DNA of 64,000 bases from Delphinus delphis (Eukaryota > Chordata > Mammalia > Artiodactyla > Delphinidae), in NCBI RefSeq assembly GCF_949987515.2, contig NC_082686.1:47407559-47471558 (forward strand), read 5' to 3'. Of the stretch, positions 11,346 through 21,535 are shown one piece after another. Position numbers and translations under genes: made by a program. The first letter of the stretch is position 1, and the number at the start of each line of letters is the position of its first letter. Under the pieces are notes generated by a model that did no database searches, had not been told where the DNA came from, and saw only the letters and a list, made by a program, of their open reading frames with translations.

Positions 11346-11482
11346 CTGTAAAAAGCAATCCACCAGCATATTAGATTTGGGGCGGGAAAGAAAGCATTAT
11401 TTTTGAAGATGAATTCGATTTAATCAATATACATTTATTTACCAGCTACCATTTGCCTAATGGTGGGCTCTGCGCTATACGG

Positions 11483-11667
11483 CAGTGGTGGTCAAAATGC
11501 GGTCCCTGGACCAGCAGGATCACCTGGGAACTTGTTACATATGCAAATTTATTGGGCCCTACCTGGGCCTTCTAAGTCAGCAACTCTTGGGGGTGGGGCC
11601 CAGTAGCCTGTTTTTTAAATTCTTCCAGATGATTCTGATGCATACTAAAGTTTGGAAACCACTACTG
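11483..11667 (+). mobile_element. MER5A hAT DNA transposon, complete with TIRs
   Basis: Begins CAGTGGTGGTC and ends CCACTACTG, the inverted termini of MER5A, with 'ggtccctggaccagcaggat', 'cacctgggaacttgttacat', 'actcttgggggtggggccca' and 'cagatgattctgatgcatac' between. Lies 140 bp from another MER5A in the same orientation. The 8-bp TSD is no longer clear. Confidence 0.92.
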
Positions 11668-11961
11668 TAAGGGGTGTGAGATGTTAGAGACTTAGTCTTT
11701 ACTCAGAAAGATATTATCATCTGTCTTACCTTGCCCACCTGTCAATGGCTAAATTCGAACTGGGATTTCTGATAACTAAGAACTCATGGGGGTATTATGA
11801 TTTTGCTTTACTATGTCTGCAAGATTCAGAAATGCCTTCTGCAGCTGTTTGTGGGTTTTTTCTTCCTCTTTTCATGACAGTCAGTCACTTATTTATAAAA
11901 CCACTTACAGAAATTTCAGTTTGTTTTTAGATGGCAATTACACTTTTTTTTTTCTCTCCAG

Positions 11962-12031
11962 GGGTCTCAATTGCAAAGAATTCTTGTAGAATTGAATTGT
12001 TTTGTTCATTCAGGCAGTCATTTGCCATGTG
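11962..12031 (+). other. Possible exon A (paired with 12224-12416)
   Basis: A strong acceptor-like tract (T10 then 'ctctccag', to 11961) precedes 70 nt that are open in one frame. They end at a donor-like 'atgtg|gtgagc' (GT at 12032). The open frame continues in phase into the second candidate 192 bp downstream, the junction forming a glycine codon. No homologous protein is recognised. Splice-like motifs are common by chance, so this is a lead and not a gene call. Confidence 0.2.
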
Positions 12032-12223
12032 GTGAGCTTGAAAACAGACTAAATAAATGGTTTGGATGGTGATGTCATGGACAGTGGGTATTAAAGCAAG
12101 GATAATACAGAAGACTGTGCTCCTTAAACAACCTGAGACCAGACCAACTCCTGAAATCCTGAGTCACAGTTAAAGATTTTTGTTTGACATATTTACAACC
12201 AGTCGTTTTTTGTTTTCTCTCAG

Positions 12224-12416
12224 GATATTCTGTTTCAAGAGAAATCTGTTCGTCTCCTTCAGAGAGACACCTGAAAATGTGTATGTCACACAGATTTGCT
12301 GCTCAAGTGTGCTTTGTATACAGAAGAGCAAGCCTGGACTGTGATCGGATTATCCATCACAGGGTCACCAAGAGGCACATTCCCAGTCCCATAAAATATA
12401 GGAGCTTTGCACCTCG
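12224..12416 (+). other. Possible exon B, or conserved element
   Basis: Preceded by a pyrimidine-rich tract ending 'gttttctctcag' (AG at 12222-12223) and followed by 'cctcg|gtaggc'. The frame that joins exon A is open throughout 193 nt, then meets TAG at 12418-12420 if unspliced. The deduced peptide is Arg/Ser/Cys-rich with no recognised domain. The interval also contains a palindrome centred on GGATTATCC (12339-12362), a double K50-homeodomain-like (OTX/CRX/PITX) site, so a regulatory element is an alternative. Confidence 0.22.
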
Positions 12417-13389
12417 GTAGGCCTGCGTGCATTTGTGAAATAGAGAAATTTCCAGTGCTGACAGTGGACCTAAAGTGGGGGATTTCTATTCAGACTGATT
12501 TATACTGACCCTTTACCTTGTTGCTCTTTCTCAGCATTTTTACAAGCTATTTGTGCCTCTCCTGTGGGGAGGTTATTGTAGGCAGTTAGGTTATTGTAGG
12601 CAGGTTACTGTAGGAGTATAGAAAGAATGTGACACTCATACCTTGGAAAGCTGGTAGCTAAGACCCTGGTGAGGGTTTTATATGTAAGAAAGATGACGGC
12701 TTTTAGAATGCTTGTTGAATCCCTGGGTCTGGTTCATCCCACTCCTCCATGGGTATAAATGACTGAGAACAGTGTGTGATTTGCAGATAAAGTCTGATCT
12801 AAAGTCACTTTATCTAAAATGCTATCGTATCATCTGAGTTTTGCAGATGTGTTATTTAAATTTTAATACCAATGTAAGCCCATATGGGGAGGGAGGAACA
12901 GCTAGAATTAACAAAATATCTAGGCTATCCAAGTCAATAGTATACTGGTTTTGGTTAATAAATTGATTAATGATTAGCTAGTCTAAAAACTGTACCGTGC
13001 TCTGAGTGGTGATGAATAGTAATTTAAAATATGTTCCCTGTGTTCTCTCCCCAAGCCTTAAGCTATAAGGGCTGCTATTTCAAAGAGGTTTTGTTGGCCA
13101 CCTAGGAAGCCTCTAGGCTTAGTACAGTAGAGAAGCGCTGTGTAGAAGCACAACATAGTCAACAGATACAGTCAAAGCTGCCACCACAACTGATTGGTGC
13201 CGTTGTGTTCCAAAGACCCAGTCCACCTCCAAGGTCCCTTTCAAGCCCCTCCACAATGCAATTCAGAGCTCACAGGGGCTCCTGGGAGGAGGATAAGCTC
13301 TGAAGTGAAACAGACCTGGATCTACCACTAACGATAGAAACTTAGGAATAACTGCTTCATAAAATTGTGGAAGATTACATGGAGCCTAT
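12417..13389. other. Unique sequence with a short tandem array
   Basis: No gene recognised. A three-copy tandem of a GGTTATTGTAGG unit lies at 12571-12614. Confidence 0.5.
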
Positions 13390-13790
13390 GTAAAAATGCA
13401 AGGCAATCAGAGAAATGCATGTTTAATCGAAGAAATACCATTTTTCAAATTGGCAGAATTTTGTTAATGGTCACACCTGGCATTGACAAGGGTACAGGAA
13501 ATAGGTGCTCTTGCACACTGCTGTTGGGAGTGTAAATTACCTTTAAGGCAATTTTGCAATGTTGACATAAACCCGGATGGATGGATGGATGGATGGATGG
13601 ACGAACAGATGACAGTCAGACAGACAGTTATAGATTGTCTTTTGATCCAGTAATTACATTGTAAGGCATTTATCCCAAAGAAATCATAAGGGACGTGTAT
13701 AAAGATTGAGCTACTGTTTATCACACTATTGTTTATAATATTGAGGAACTAGAAGCAGTTAGCATAGGACTGGAACTCTGTAGACATTGG
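13390..13790 (+). mobile_element. Old L1/HAL1 ORF2 fragment
   Basis: 'gtgctcttgcacactgctgt', 'tgggagtgtaaattaccttt', 'aaggcaattttgcaatgttg', 'ttttgatccagtaattacat' and 'tcacactattgtttataata' are the 3' ORF2 landmarks of old L1 or HAL1 (sense strand), heavily decayed with no open frame. A GGAT microsatellite has grown inside it at 13574-13600. Confidence 0.7.
13574..13602. repeat. (GGAT)n microsatellite
   Basis: About six tandem units of ggat/atgg, followed by degenerate 'acagacagacag'-like units. Confidence 0.95.
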
Positions 13791-16593
13791 ATGAATACTG
13801 ATTCCCTCCTGCCTATCTTGGAACACCTATCCACTGCCACTCCCACCACCATCCCCCCACAATGCAATCAATAAGAAAACCAAGGCTAAAAATATTAAGT
13901 AATGTCCAAAAGTCAAATAACCAAGATAAACACCTGGGTTTCAGCCTTCTAAAGAATCCTTTTCCACTGTTTTGCCTCTTTTTCATTAAAATCAAGACTG
14001 ACTTGTGCAGGTCCATAATCCTTTATCCTCAATTCTGAAATTCAAAAAGCCCCCCAAAGTGCAATTTGTTAAGTTTTATACAAACTCATTTGAAAAGAAA
14101 ACCTGATCTGAACTGTCACAAGTCTATTTAGAGTCTTTAATCATTGGCTGTGAATATTCATATATCTTACTGCAGGAATATTGTTTGATTAGTGGATCCA
14201 GCCCAAGAACCCACTGGAGGTGTTATATAATACATAATGTACCATTTTACCTTTGTAAAATCTGAAAAATTCTGAAATACTTTTGGCCTGGAAGTTTCTG
14301 ATGAGGCATTTTGGGCCTATAGCTTCTTCCTCAGCAAGGAGAAATCGTCGTATCTATTCAAGGTTGAATGAACAGTGCTTAAGATATGGATTAATTTCTT
14401 TTTAACATTCTAGGTATGGAACCTAGTGCTTTATGTGACAGTGAATGTTTCTCTAGCTACAGTTTTTTCTTAGCTGTGCTGAGTTTAGGTGTTCACTACG
14501 TTGAGGCCGGATATTAAATATTCTCCTGAAGAGGGTTAATTATGAAAATAGAATTAACTTCATCTGTAAAGGACACTTACAATGCTCTATTAAAGATAAT
14601 GAGAAAACCCTCCAGCTTTTAAAGGTCATGATTCAAATGACCTGGCTATTAACACGGGAATGTAGCTAGTCAACATGCAAGGCCCATATTTTATGTTCTT
14701 GGTTTTAATGCTTCTATTTCCTGTTCGGACATTTCAAAGGAAACAGTCATCACTGGACTGTGGGTGGCTAGGACAGCAGCAAAGATGAGCAGAGCTGTCC
14801 CCTTCTTTATGAACGTGCCAGCATAAAGAGCACTGTTTCTCAGTGTTTGGGAACTTTTCTTCTTTCTTTGAATTCATAGGCTATCAATCCAAGAAACAAA
14901 GTTCAGCTCTTTCCACCCTCACCCAGCAGGTGGCGCTGTGAAATAGAGGGATATGGCAGTGCAGTGAGCTGCCTTTCTGCTCCACAAACCCAGTTACAAC
15001 CTTACCAAGTACCCACATGATTTTGGCACTTAATAATGTATCAGTTGAAATACTTGGAAGTCTCCTAAAGGTCCGGTGCTTCAAACAAGTTTTTTTTTTA
15101 TTTAGTTTCCAGTCTTCTGTAAAGCTCCTGCTTCTTTTAAGGTCAGCCATGTGAAGTGCTCACACAATGTGACTCTAGCCTTAGCAAAATTGCTGAGGTC
15201 CTGTAAAAAGGTGCAATTCTGTTTCTGCACCTGGATGTTAGAATGGATTCTTCCCATTTGTGGAGAAGGCCACACACTCCTCTTCCAGGTGTAGGCCTTA
15301 TTATCCCTCCTGCTTGGGAAAGGATCCATTAACTACTTAAATGGATTAACTAATCGGTGTTACAGCCTTGACTGAGCCAGTCATTAGCTGCCTGCTCAGA
15401 TGCTCTACTCTAGGTAAACAAGCGGTTAAGAGAAAGGGATGAAATAGCCTGTTGTGTCTCCCAGACCTCTCTTTTTGGAAAGACACTTTCCTCCTCTCCT
15501 CTGATGGTGGTATTTGGAGTTCCAATGTATCAGCCAATTGAGTCAGTGTCGCAGTCTAAGACCAGGGGTTCCTTCAGGCTGCAGTCTCCTGGGGCACCAG
15601 ACAGTTTATGCTCATAAGAACTTTCACTTCTTCACAGACATTAAGTTTCCTGGCACTGCCTTTCAGGAAATGTCGTCATGGTCTGGAGGAACCAATAAAG
15701 GTACAAGTAACCTGTTTTGACAGATCTCTCTTTTGCTAGAAATTTCAGAATTGGTGGTGGGGGAGTGGGGGTGGAAGAGTGACAAACCAGTCTACTTGTG
15801 GGTGCGCACAGAGAAATCGTGCATTGCTGGAAGACTGAGAGGTGATGTCTGCCCTGGACGTGAGCTGTAGAGGGCTCTGAAGCTATAAAGAAATTCCAGC
15901 TCATTTTGGCAAACTTAAAAAAAAAAAATCTGATGTGAGATGGCAATTCAGGTCTATGGTACGTTGGGAGATTTTTTTCTCGTTCTTTTCCTTCTCATTT
16001 CAAATGCAATTCTGAACCCTTTTGATCCTCAAAAGGAAAACTCACGCATTAAAAATTAAGAGCATTTGATTATGGATGCACACGTGGCATTGCCATGAGG
16101 TATGCATAAAAGAGGCCATAGCTTTGGATAATTATTACCAAATGGCTAACTCTACATGCTCTTTGCTCACTCCTGTTATGGCCAGAGCACAGATCTGAAT
16201 CTCATTAATGTAAGAAATATTGAATGTTGCTCTAGGACATTGATTGAAATTAGTTTTTGGCTGGGGTAGGGATGGGGGAGCATCATTGCTTTTCCCTCGT
16301 AGGTTTTTGAGGGAAGTTGATCACCATAATACTAAAAGAATGTGATAAGAGTAAAACTGATAAGAGTCATCAGAAAAGATTGCCTGCTCTCTTCTAACAC
16401 TAGTACTGATTTTGAATACTCTGCTTTTTCTTAGGACTAGAGTTTTAAATAATGTTGCTTTACTCTCCTAATCTGTTTAAGCTTAACCTAACTACATTGC
16501 AAGGTATATAACCTAAAAATAGACTGTGCCGATTTAAGAGAATATATGGGGCTGTAATAAGATAATGCTCCAAACCCATCAAAAGCTGCCTGT
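13791..16593. other. 2.8 kb unique sequence, no gene recognised
   Basis: No repeat family recognised. The part 14540-14760 is even in composition and repeat-free, with AT-rich homeodomain-like cores ('gggttaattatgaaaataga'), and could be a conserved element. Overlapping open frames at 14884-15946 on both strands are 60-100 codons with no motif. Confidence 0.4.
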
Positions 16594-16800
16594 GGGCTTC
16601 CCTGGTGGCACAGTGATTGGGAGTCCGCCTGCCGATGCAGGGGACACGGGTTCGTGCCCCGGTCCGGGAGGATCCTACATGCCGCGGAGCGGCTGGTCCT
16701 GTGAGCCATGGCCACTGGGCCTGCGCGTCCGGAGCCTGTGCTCCGCAGCGGGAGAGGCCGCAACAATGGGAGGCCCGCGTACCGCAAAAAAAAAAAAAAA
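16594..16800 (+). mobile_element. CHR-2 SINE, full length with TSD
   Basis: Starts GGGCTTCCCTGGTGGCACAG, contains the tRNA-derived head ('gatgcaggggacacgggttc'), the CpG-rich body 'gcctgcgcgtccggagcctg' and ends with a run of A. It is flanked by a 13-bp TSD with two differences (16581-16593 versus 16800-16812). The family is tRNA-derived and specific to whales, hippos and ruminants. Intact CpGs suggest a fairly recent insertion. The open frames over it are SINE artefacts. Confidence 0.96.
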
Positions 16801-16897
16801 AAAGTTGCCTATGAAAAAGGATTTTATACCAGTAATATTGTGGTTTTCTCTCTGTGTGATTTTGCTTATTTAACTCTCTCCTATGTAATGCCCACTT

Positions 16898-17089
16898 ATT
16901 TATTTATTTATCTTTGTTATTTATTTGGCTGTGCCGGGTCTTAATTGCAGCATGCGGGATCTTTTTTTAGTTGTGACATGAGAACTCTTAGTTGCGGCAT
17001 GTGGGATCCAGTTCCCTGACCAGGGATCAAACCCCAGCTCCTGCATTGGGAGTGTGGAGTCTTAGCCACTGGACTGCCAGGGAAGTCCC
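16898..17089 (-). mobile_element. Older CHR-1-like SINE with TSD
   Basis: On the plus strand it runs from (TTTA)n through 'ttggctgtgccgggtcttaa' and 'ccagttccctgaccaggga' to 'ggactgccagggaagtccc'. This is the reverse complement of a CHR SINE. TSD: 'taatgcccactt' (16886-16897) versus 'taatgcccctt' (17090-17100). It is more diverged than the CHR-2 copies and lies about 97 bp from, and opposite to, the CHR-2 copy at 16594. Confidence 0.92.
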
Positions 17090-18579
17090 TAATGCCCCTT
17101 TTTTGACTTAAGAAACTTTTGTTTTTAAAGAGAAATTACTCGTTTTATTGGTTTGTCTAGTTGGGCTAACATTTCTAAACTTCCTTTTTATGTCAAGTCC
17201 TTATAATTGCCCCTATTTCAGACATATCACTGTCAATTTATGTTGGGGAAGTAGAGGAAAAATAGATTTTATCCTGATTTTCTCTCACCCACTCCATCTT
17301 TTAATTAAAGATGCACTTGCTAAAAAGCCTGCACTTCCTACGCAAATAGCTGGATATAATGGAGAAACTTATAGGCCCAGAAGAAAGTCAGAAATAGGGA
17401 TCATGACCTCCTGTTATCTGGGGAAGAACTGCCTCAATAGGTGTTCAGTCCCTGCTAAGACTATCAACCTCTCCCATCTTGCTGTAGCCGGGGCCCCCAC
17501 CTGAGCAAAGCAGTCAGAGTGGATATTGTTTCAGCCTCTTCCTAAACCTTCCCCAGTTTCAAAGCATTCACTAAAACTTAGCTGGAAGAAGGGATAGAGG
17601 AAGTTTAGAAAAGCCCAAGTGTGTGAGTCTTCATACTCCTGATTCCAGCCAGAGCCAAGCGCATCTTTGATGTACTGGGGCTGGTGGCCCTGGAGGCTGA
17701 CCCTGAACATATCTTTCTTGGTCCATGCTCAGACCTTTCTGTCACTCTGCTTCACCTATCCTGGCCAAGATTGTTCCTCCCCAGATGATCCATGTCTAGC
17801 TTTCCCTCCTGATTTCAACTCCTGTCCTCTTCTTCCTGCCCTGGTCTCTTTTTCTCTTAGCTGCCATTGGCTCTTGGTTTCCTCCACAAGAGAGTCTCTG
17901 TTACACCTTTTGGTCTGGGGAGGTGATTAAGGTTCTCAAGATTCATACTCATTGGGTTCCCAACTGCATAACTTTCCAGGTGTGAACCAATGATCTATCA
18001 GGTGCCTTCAAGAGAGGTTTGCCATATCAGCTAATTAATTGCATTTTTATAATTTGATATCTTGATCCATAGACTGAAACTGAAATACAGAGAACTCTTA
18101 CCTGCAGAGATTCATAGAACTAGTCTGTCCTGTGGCAAGCTAATCAGCACGTGTCAGGATAAAACTGTCATCCCTGATGGTCTTAGGACTACCATTCTTT
18201 TAGATGGGCAAGTTGGACTTACCACGCTTTCTTGAGTGTTGCGTGAACCATGTTTTAGGACAAAAGCACTAGGCAGTAAGCTGTGAATTAAAGGTCCACT
18301 GACCTTAGCTACTTCAAATCTCACGTGCCAAGTTTCTTCAACTGTTATTTCCCCAAGCCCATGGATTATTTAACTGGGAATGGAATGTGCCTAGAAATGG
18401 GAGACGGTTTTCTCAGTAGCCACCTGTCCTAGATGATTCCCTGCCTTTCCAAATCCAGATTCAAACTTGACCATGGCTCTGAGAGCTCCCCTTGACTCAA
18501 GCTTGGGTTTCTGATAACAGAGTTGTCTCTGGCTGGCTTCTTCTTTACCTCTGAACCTAACTAACTGGTTTCTCATTTT

Positions 18580-18634
18580 CTTCTGTGGCTCTCACAGCCA
18601 CAGAAGCTCAGTGTTTTGTCAGCTCAGTGTTTTG
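18580..18634. repeat. Hairpin joined to a 14-bp direct repeat
   Basis: Perfect 11-bp inverted repeat 'cttctgtggct'/'agccacagaag' with a 5-nt spacer (18580-18606). It is followed at once by AGCTCAGTGTTTTG twice (18605-18618 and 18621-18634) separated by TC. No transposon family is recognised. Confidence 0.9.
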
Positions 18635-20079
18635 AATGATGCAGAAAAGTTTGCTGACCCACCACTAAAATACACATTTAAATACAGATGAAGTAGTTTT
18701 CTCTGCAGCTTTCTGGAAAATATTGGGGTAGGGGAGGTGAGGGGGGAGATTGGTAGGCCTAGGTCAATAAAACAGAAATCTTGAGGTTTTTCCTTTAGAC
18801 CTTCAGTCCAAAACCAAGTAAGGAATTTGGGCTCAGGGTGCAAGAAAGTGAGTTCTGTGAGCAAATATCTTCATTTGGCGCGTTTTGTTAGGGCTTCCTG
18901 AAGGCCAGGAAGTTTTCAGTGCCCAGCCGATCCCTCAGGGGATCCTGGGAAATAGCCTGCTTGTCTACCTAACCTGACAGCCAGTGTTAACTTTAGCATT
19001 CAAAGTGAAGAGCAGGGCGTGTGCCCGGCAAGACCTCTCAATTGATGTCTCTGGGTTTTGGCACCAAGAAGACTTTATTAAGAACCCTTTCTACTCATTC
19101 TTCTTAAGCTTGCATCCCTTTTCTTTTAAAACCCTTTAAAGCATTACCTTTCTCCCCTCTGATTATCCACTGATGTTCTCACACACAGAGGAAGTAATGC
19201 TTTTCCTGTTTCCTTTCTGAGAACATTTTCCATTCTGTGATTCTTTCTTTCCTTTTTTCAGTCTTGCATATGGGTCAAAGCAAGTCATCTTCCACAGTTA
19301 ACTGCAGGAAAAGGTTTGTGGGGTCCTTTTTTTTTTTTTTTTTTTTTTGGCCTTCCCTCCTCCACAACTGGAAAATATGAGGCAGATCCTGTTTATGTAT
19401 GCTGTAACCTCAAAAGGAGCTGATATGCTGTTGTCATTAAAGAAGAATCCGGAGCTGTTTATCCTGCAGAAGAGTACCAGAGCTCTAAATTGGAAAGCCC
19501 CTCTGGGCCCTCCAGGCAGACTGTGAGAGCTCTCTGCTACTCTCCCAAGGCTGCTCCAAAATGTAAGGCAAAGATTTCTGCTACTGAATCTGCTCCCTGC
19601 GCTCCGGGAGCAGACAAGATATCAGAGTTGTGCCTTTATGAGAAATCAAAGGGCCTTCTTCCTTTGTATGAATATGTTCTTTGAAATCTGTTTTTCAGAG
19701 GCCTTTTGCACTCTAAAATATAATTTGAATGCATAATCTTCCTTCCACTATTTTCTCTATAGATCTTTTTATCATGTTCCAGAAATCTTTTCGCAAGTCC
19801 ATTTTATAGCCAGTAAGTTTGGCAAATTGTAATAAAATGAACTTTCTTTTTTCTGAAAACTAAGAAAAACTGTGCTTTGGTAATACATCTTTCTTTTAAA
19901 GTTCAGTTTCCAATTTCTTTTTTTTTTAATCATCTCATTTTCTATGCATTTCAAACATAGGGTCTCTTTTATAATGATTTTTTTTTTATAAAGCTATATT
20001 TACTGAAAGCCATTTTAACCTATTGTATTTTTCATGATTCATTTTATTGATCAGTGTTAGTTCTCTTTTGTTTTGGTTT

Positions 20080-20345
20080 GCCTTGGGGGAAGACCCAGAT
20101 TACCTTTATAGGATTAGAAACTGTCAAACAGGAAATGGCCAGCCTGGAAACTCTCCCTGGCCAACTTTTGCTTAAAGACGCCATATCAATGCAACATGAT
20201 CGCTTTTCAAATAACAGGCTCCTAATGAGACGGGAGAACTATCCAGAACATGCCAGTCGCTGCCACAGAAATAGTTACAAGGACAAGCCACAACCTGCTT
20301 CTTATCCCTATGACCTTCACTCCATAGGAGCAAAAGGTTTATGAT
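20080..20345 (+). other. Repeat-free block with 96-codon open frame
   Basis: The frame 20054-20344 stays open through a balanced-composition stretch (peptide contains 'KQEMASLETLPGQLLLKD'). It has a weak 'aaaag|gtttat' donor-like end and no convincing acceptor. I recognise no homologue. It could be a conserved non-coding element, an exon fragment or chance. Confidence 0.2.
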
Positions 20346-21237
20346 AATGAGGCAGAGATTTCACTTTTGTTTAGGTTTTCTTCCCTTTCTAAGTTCTCTT
20401 TCCATGGAAGCTTTATTATGCTTTTTAACATAATTTTTGTTTCTTGTTAGTCAATGTAAAAGAAGACAGAAGTTAAAAGCCAGTATAAATCAGGGAATCT
20501 AAAAGGTGGTAGAATTCTAAAACTGTCATGTGATGATGGGAATAGGAGAATGAGAGGTTTGGTTTGATTTCATTAAAACTTTGGCCAGTAGTTCTTTAGT
20601 TGTGGAAACAATAAGTCTGTGAGAGTTGAGAAACTATAAGAAAAACCTTTGAATACAGCACACCATATGGTTCTGTCTTTGTGTGTTTCACATGGCACTC
20701 TGTATCTAGAAATAATTTAGGATTTGGAGAGTAGGTCGTCACAGTGCCATCCCTGTGTGGTGGCCCAGAGGGAACATTTCCATTTACCCTTCTCATGTCC
20801 ATCTCTTTCAGGATGAACTTGGACAAGGCCCAGGGCATTAAGCCAAACTCACGTATTAACCTCAGGTTCCTTTTAGGGCCAGTTTCTCTCAGATTTTTTT
20901 CTCCTAAGTGTATATTTTGCTGGGAGGAGCAGGGGGAGGGAGTTAGCTATGGAGTGGATGGAAGGCCTTTCTATTCAGACTATGATTTAACGTCACCCAT
21001 GTAGACATCATGCCGTCTTAATCAGAGACTAGTTAGTTATTTGTGACTCTCGCTCCTGTCTGGCTGAGTTTTTCCTTTCTACCTCCTACCCCAATCTTTG
21101 TTCTCTATTTTCTCTCATCTCCCTTCCCTTATCATTTGAAGCAACATCTAGAATGTGAATTACAAATTATATTCTCAGAAAACTACATAATATGATAATA
21201 AAGGCAATTTATAGATTCGGGAAAGTTTCATCCCAGA

Positions 21238-21365
21238 GTGGTGGTAACAACCTTGGACCAGGAACCAGGACTAACTGGTGCCTGACCTTGGGCAGCTTAC
21301 CTCTCTGGGCCTCAGTTTCCTTATTTATAGGAAGAGGCCCTTAAACTCTTGAAGCTTCTCAAGCC
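21238..21365 (+). mobile_element. MIR SINE fragment (5' part)
   Basis: 'gcctgaccttgggcagctta', 'cctctctgggcctcagtttc' and 'cttatttataggaagaggcc' are MIR core motifs in sense order. The MIR 3' end appears to resume at about 21485 after a MER5-like insert. Confidence 0.75.
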
Positions 21366-21484
21366 AATCCCCCTTCAGTATTAGGATCCAGGAGGGCTGA
21401 GTAGGAGCTGAGAAATCATTTTTAACAAGTTCTCCAGGCAGTTCTGAATTAGGGAGTCTTCAGACCTCACTTTGAAGACACCAA
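21366..21484 (+). mobile_element. MER5-like hAT fragment inside MIR
   Basis: 'tttttaacaagttctccagg' and 'cagttctgaattagggagtc' resemble the MER5A right half ('tttaacaagccctccaggtgattctgat'). It lies between two MIR parts. Confidence 0.45.
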
Positions 21485-21535
21485 ACTAGATCATCTCTTA
21501 CATCCCTTTTTCTCTAAAATTCTGTGATCCTGGGT
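21485..21535 (+). mobile_element. MIR SINE 3' part
   Basis: 'tagatcatctcttacatccc' and 'tctctaaaattctgtgatcc' match the MIR/MIR3 3' segment 'ctagatgatctctaaggtcc...ctaaaattctgtgat'. Confidence 0.55.

Larger units (their letters stand above)
17101..21237. other. 4.1 kb unique sequence, no gene recognised
   Basis: The longest nearly repeat-free part of the left half. A T run lies at 19329-19348. A hairpin plus direct repeat lies at 18580-18634. The blocks 19260-19690 and 20080-20345 have balanced composition and could be conserved elements. The second contains a 96-codon open frame (20054-20344) that I cannot match to any protein. Confidence 0.4.

Noticed and set aside
16488..16944. Cluster of overlapping open frames with Arg/Ala/Pro-rich peptides
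   Set aside because: They are translations of the CHR-2 SINE and its poly-A tail.
18724..18752. G-rich run as a G-quadruplex candidate
   Set aside because: The runs gggg, gggg, gg, gggggg do not give four separate runs of three or more G with proper loops.
19270..19315. ATG with a myristoylation-like start (MGQSKSS) after a good acceptor-like tract
   Set aside because: Only 15 codons precede a weak GTTTGT donor. No matching partner exon is seen and no known protein starts this way to my knowledge.
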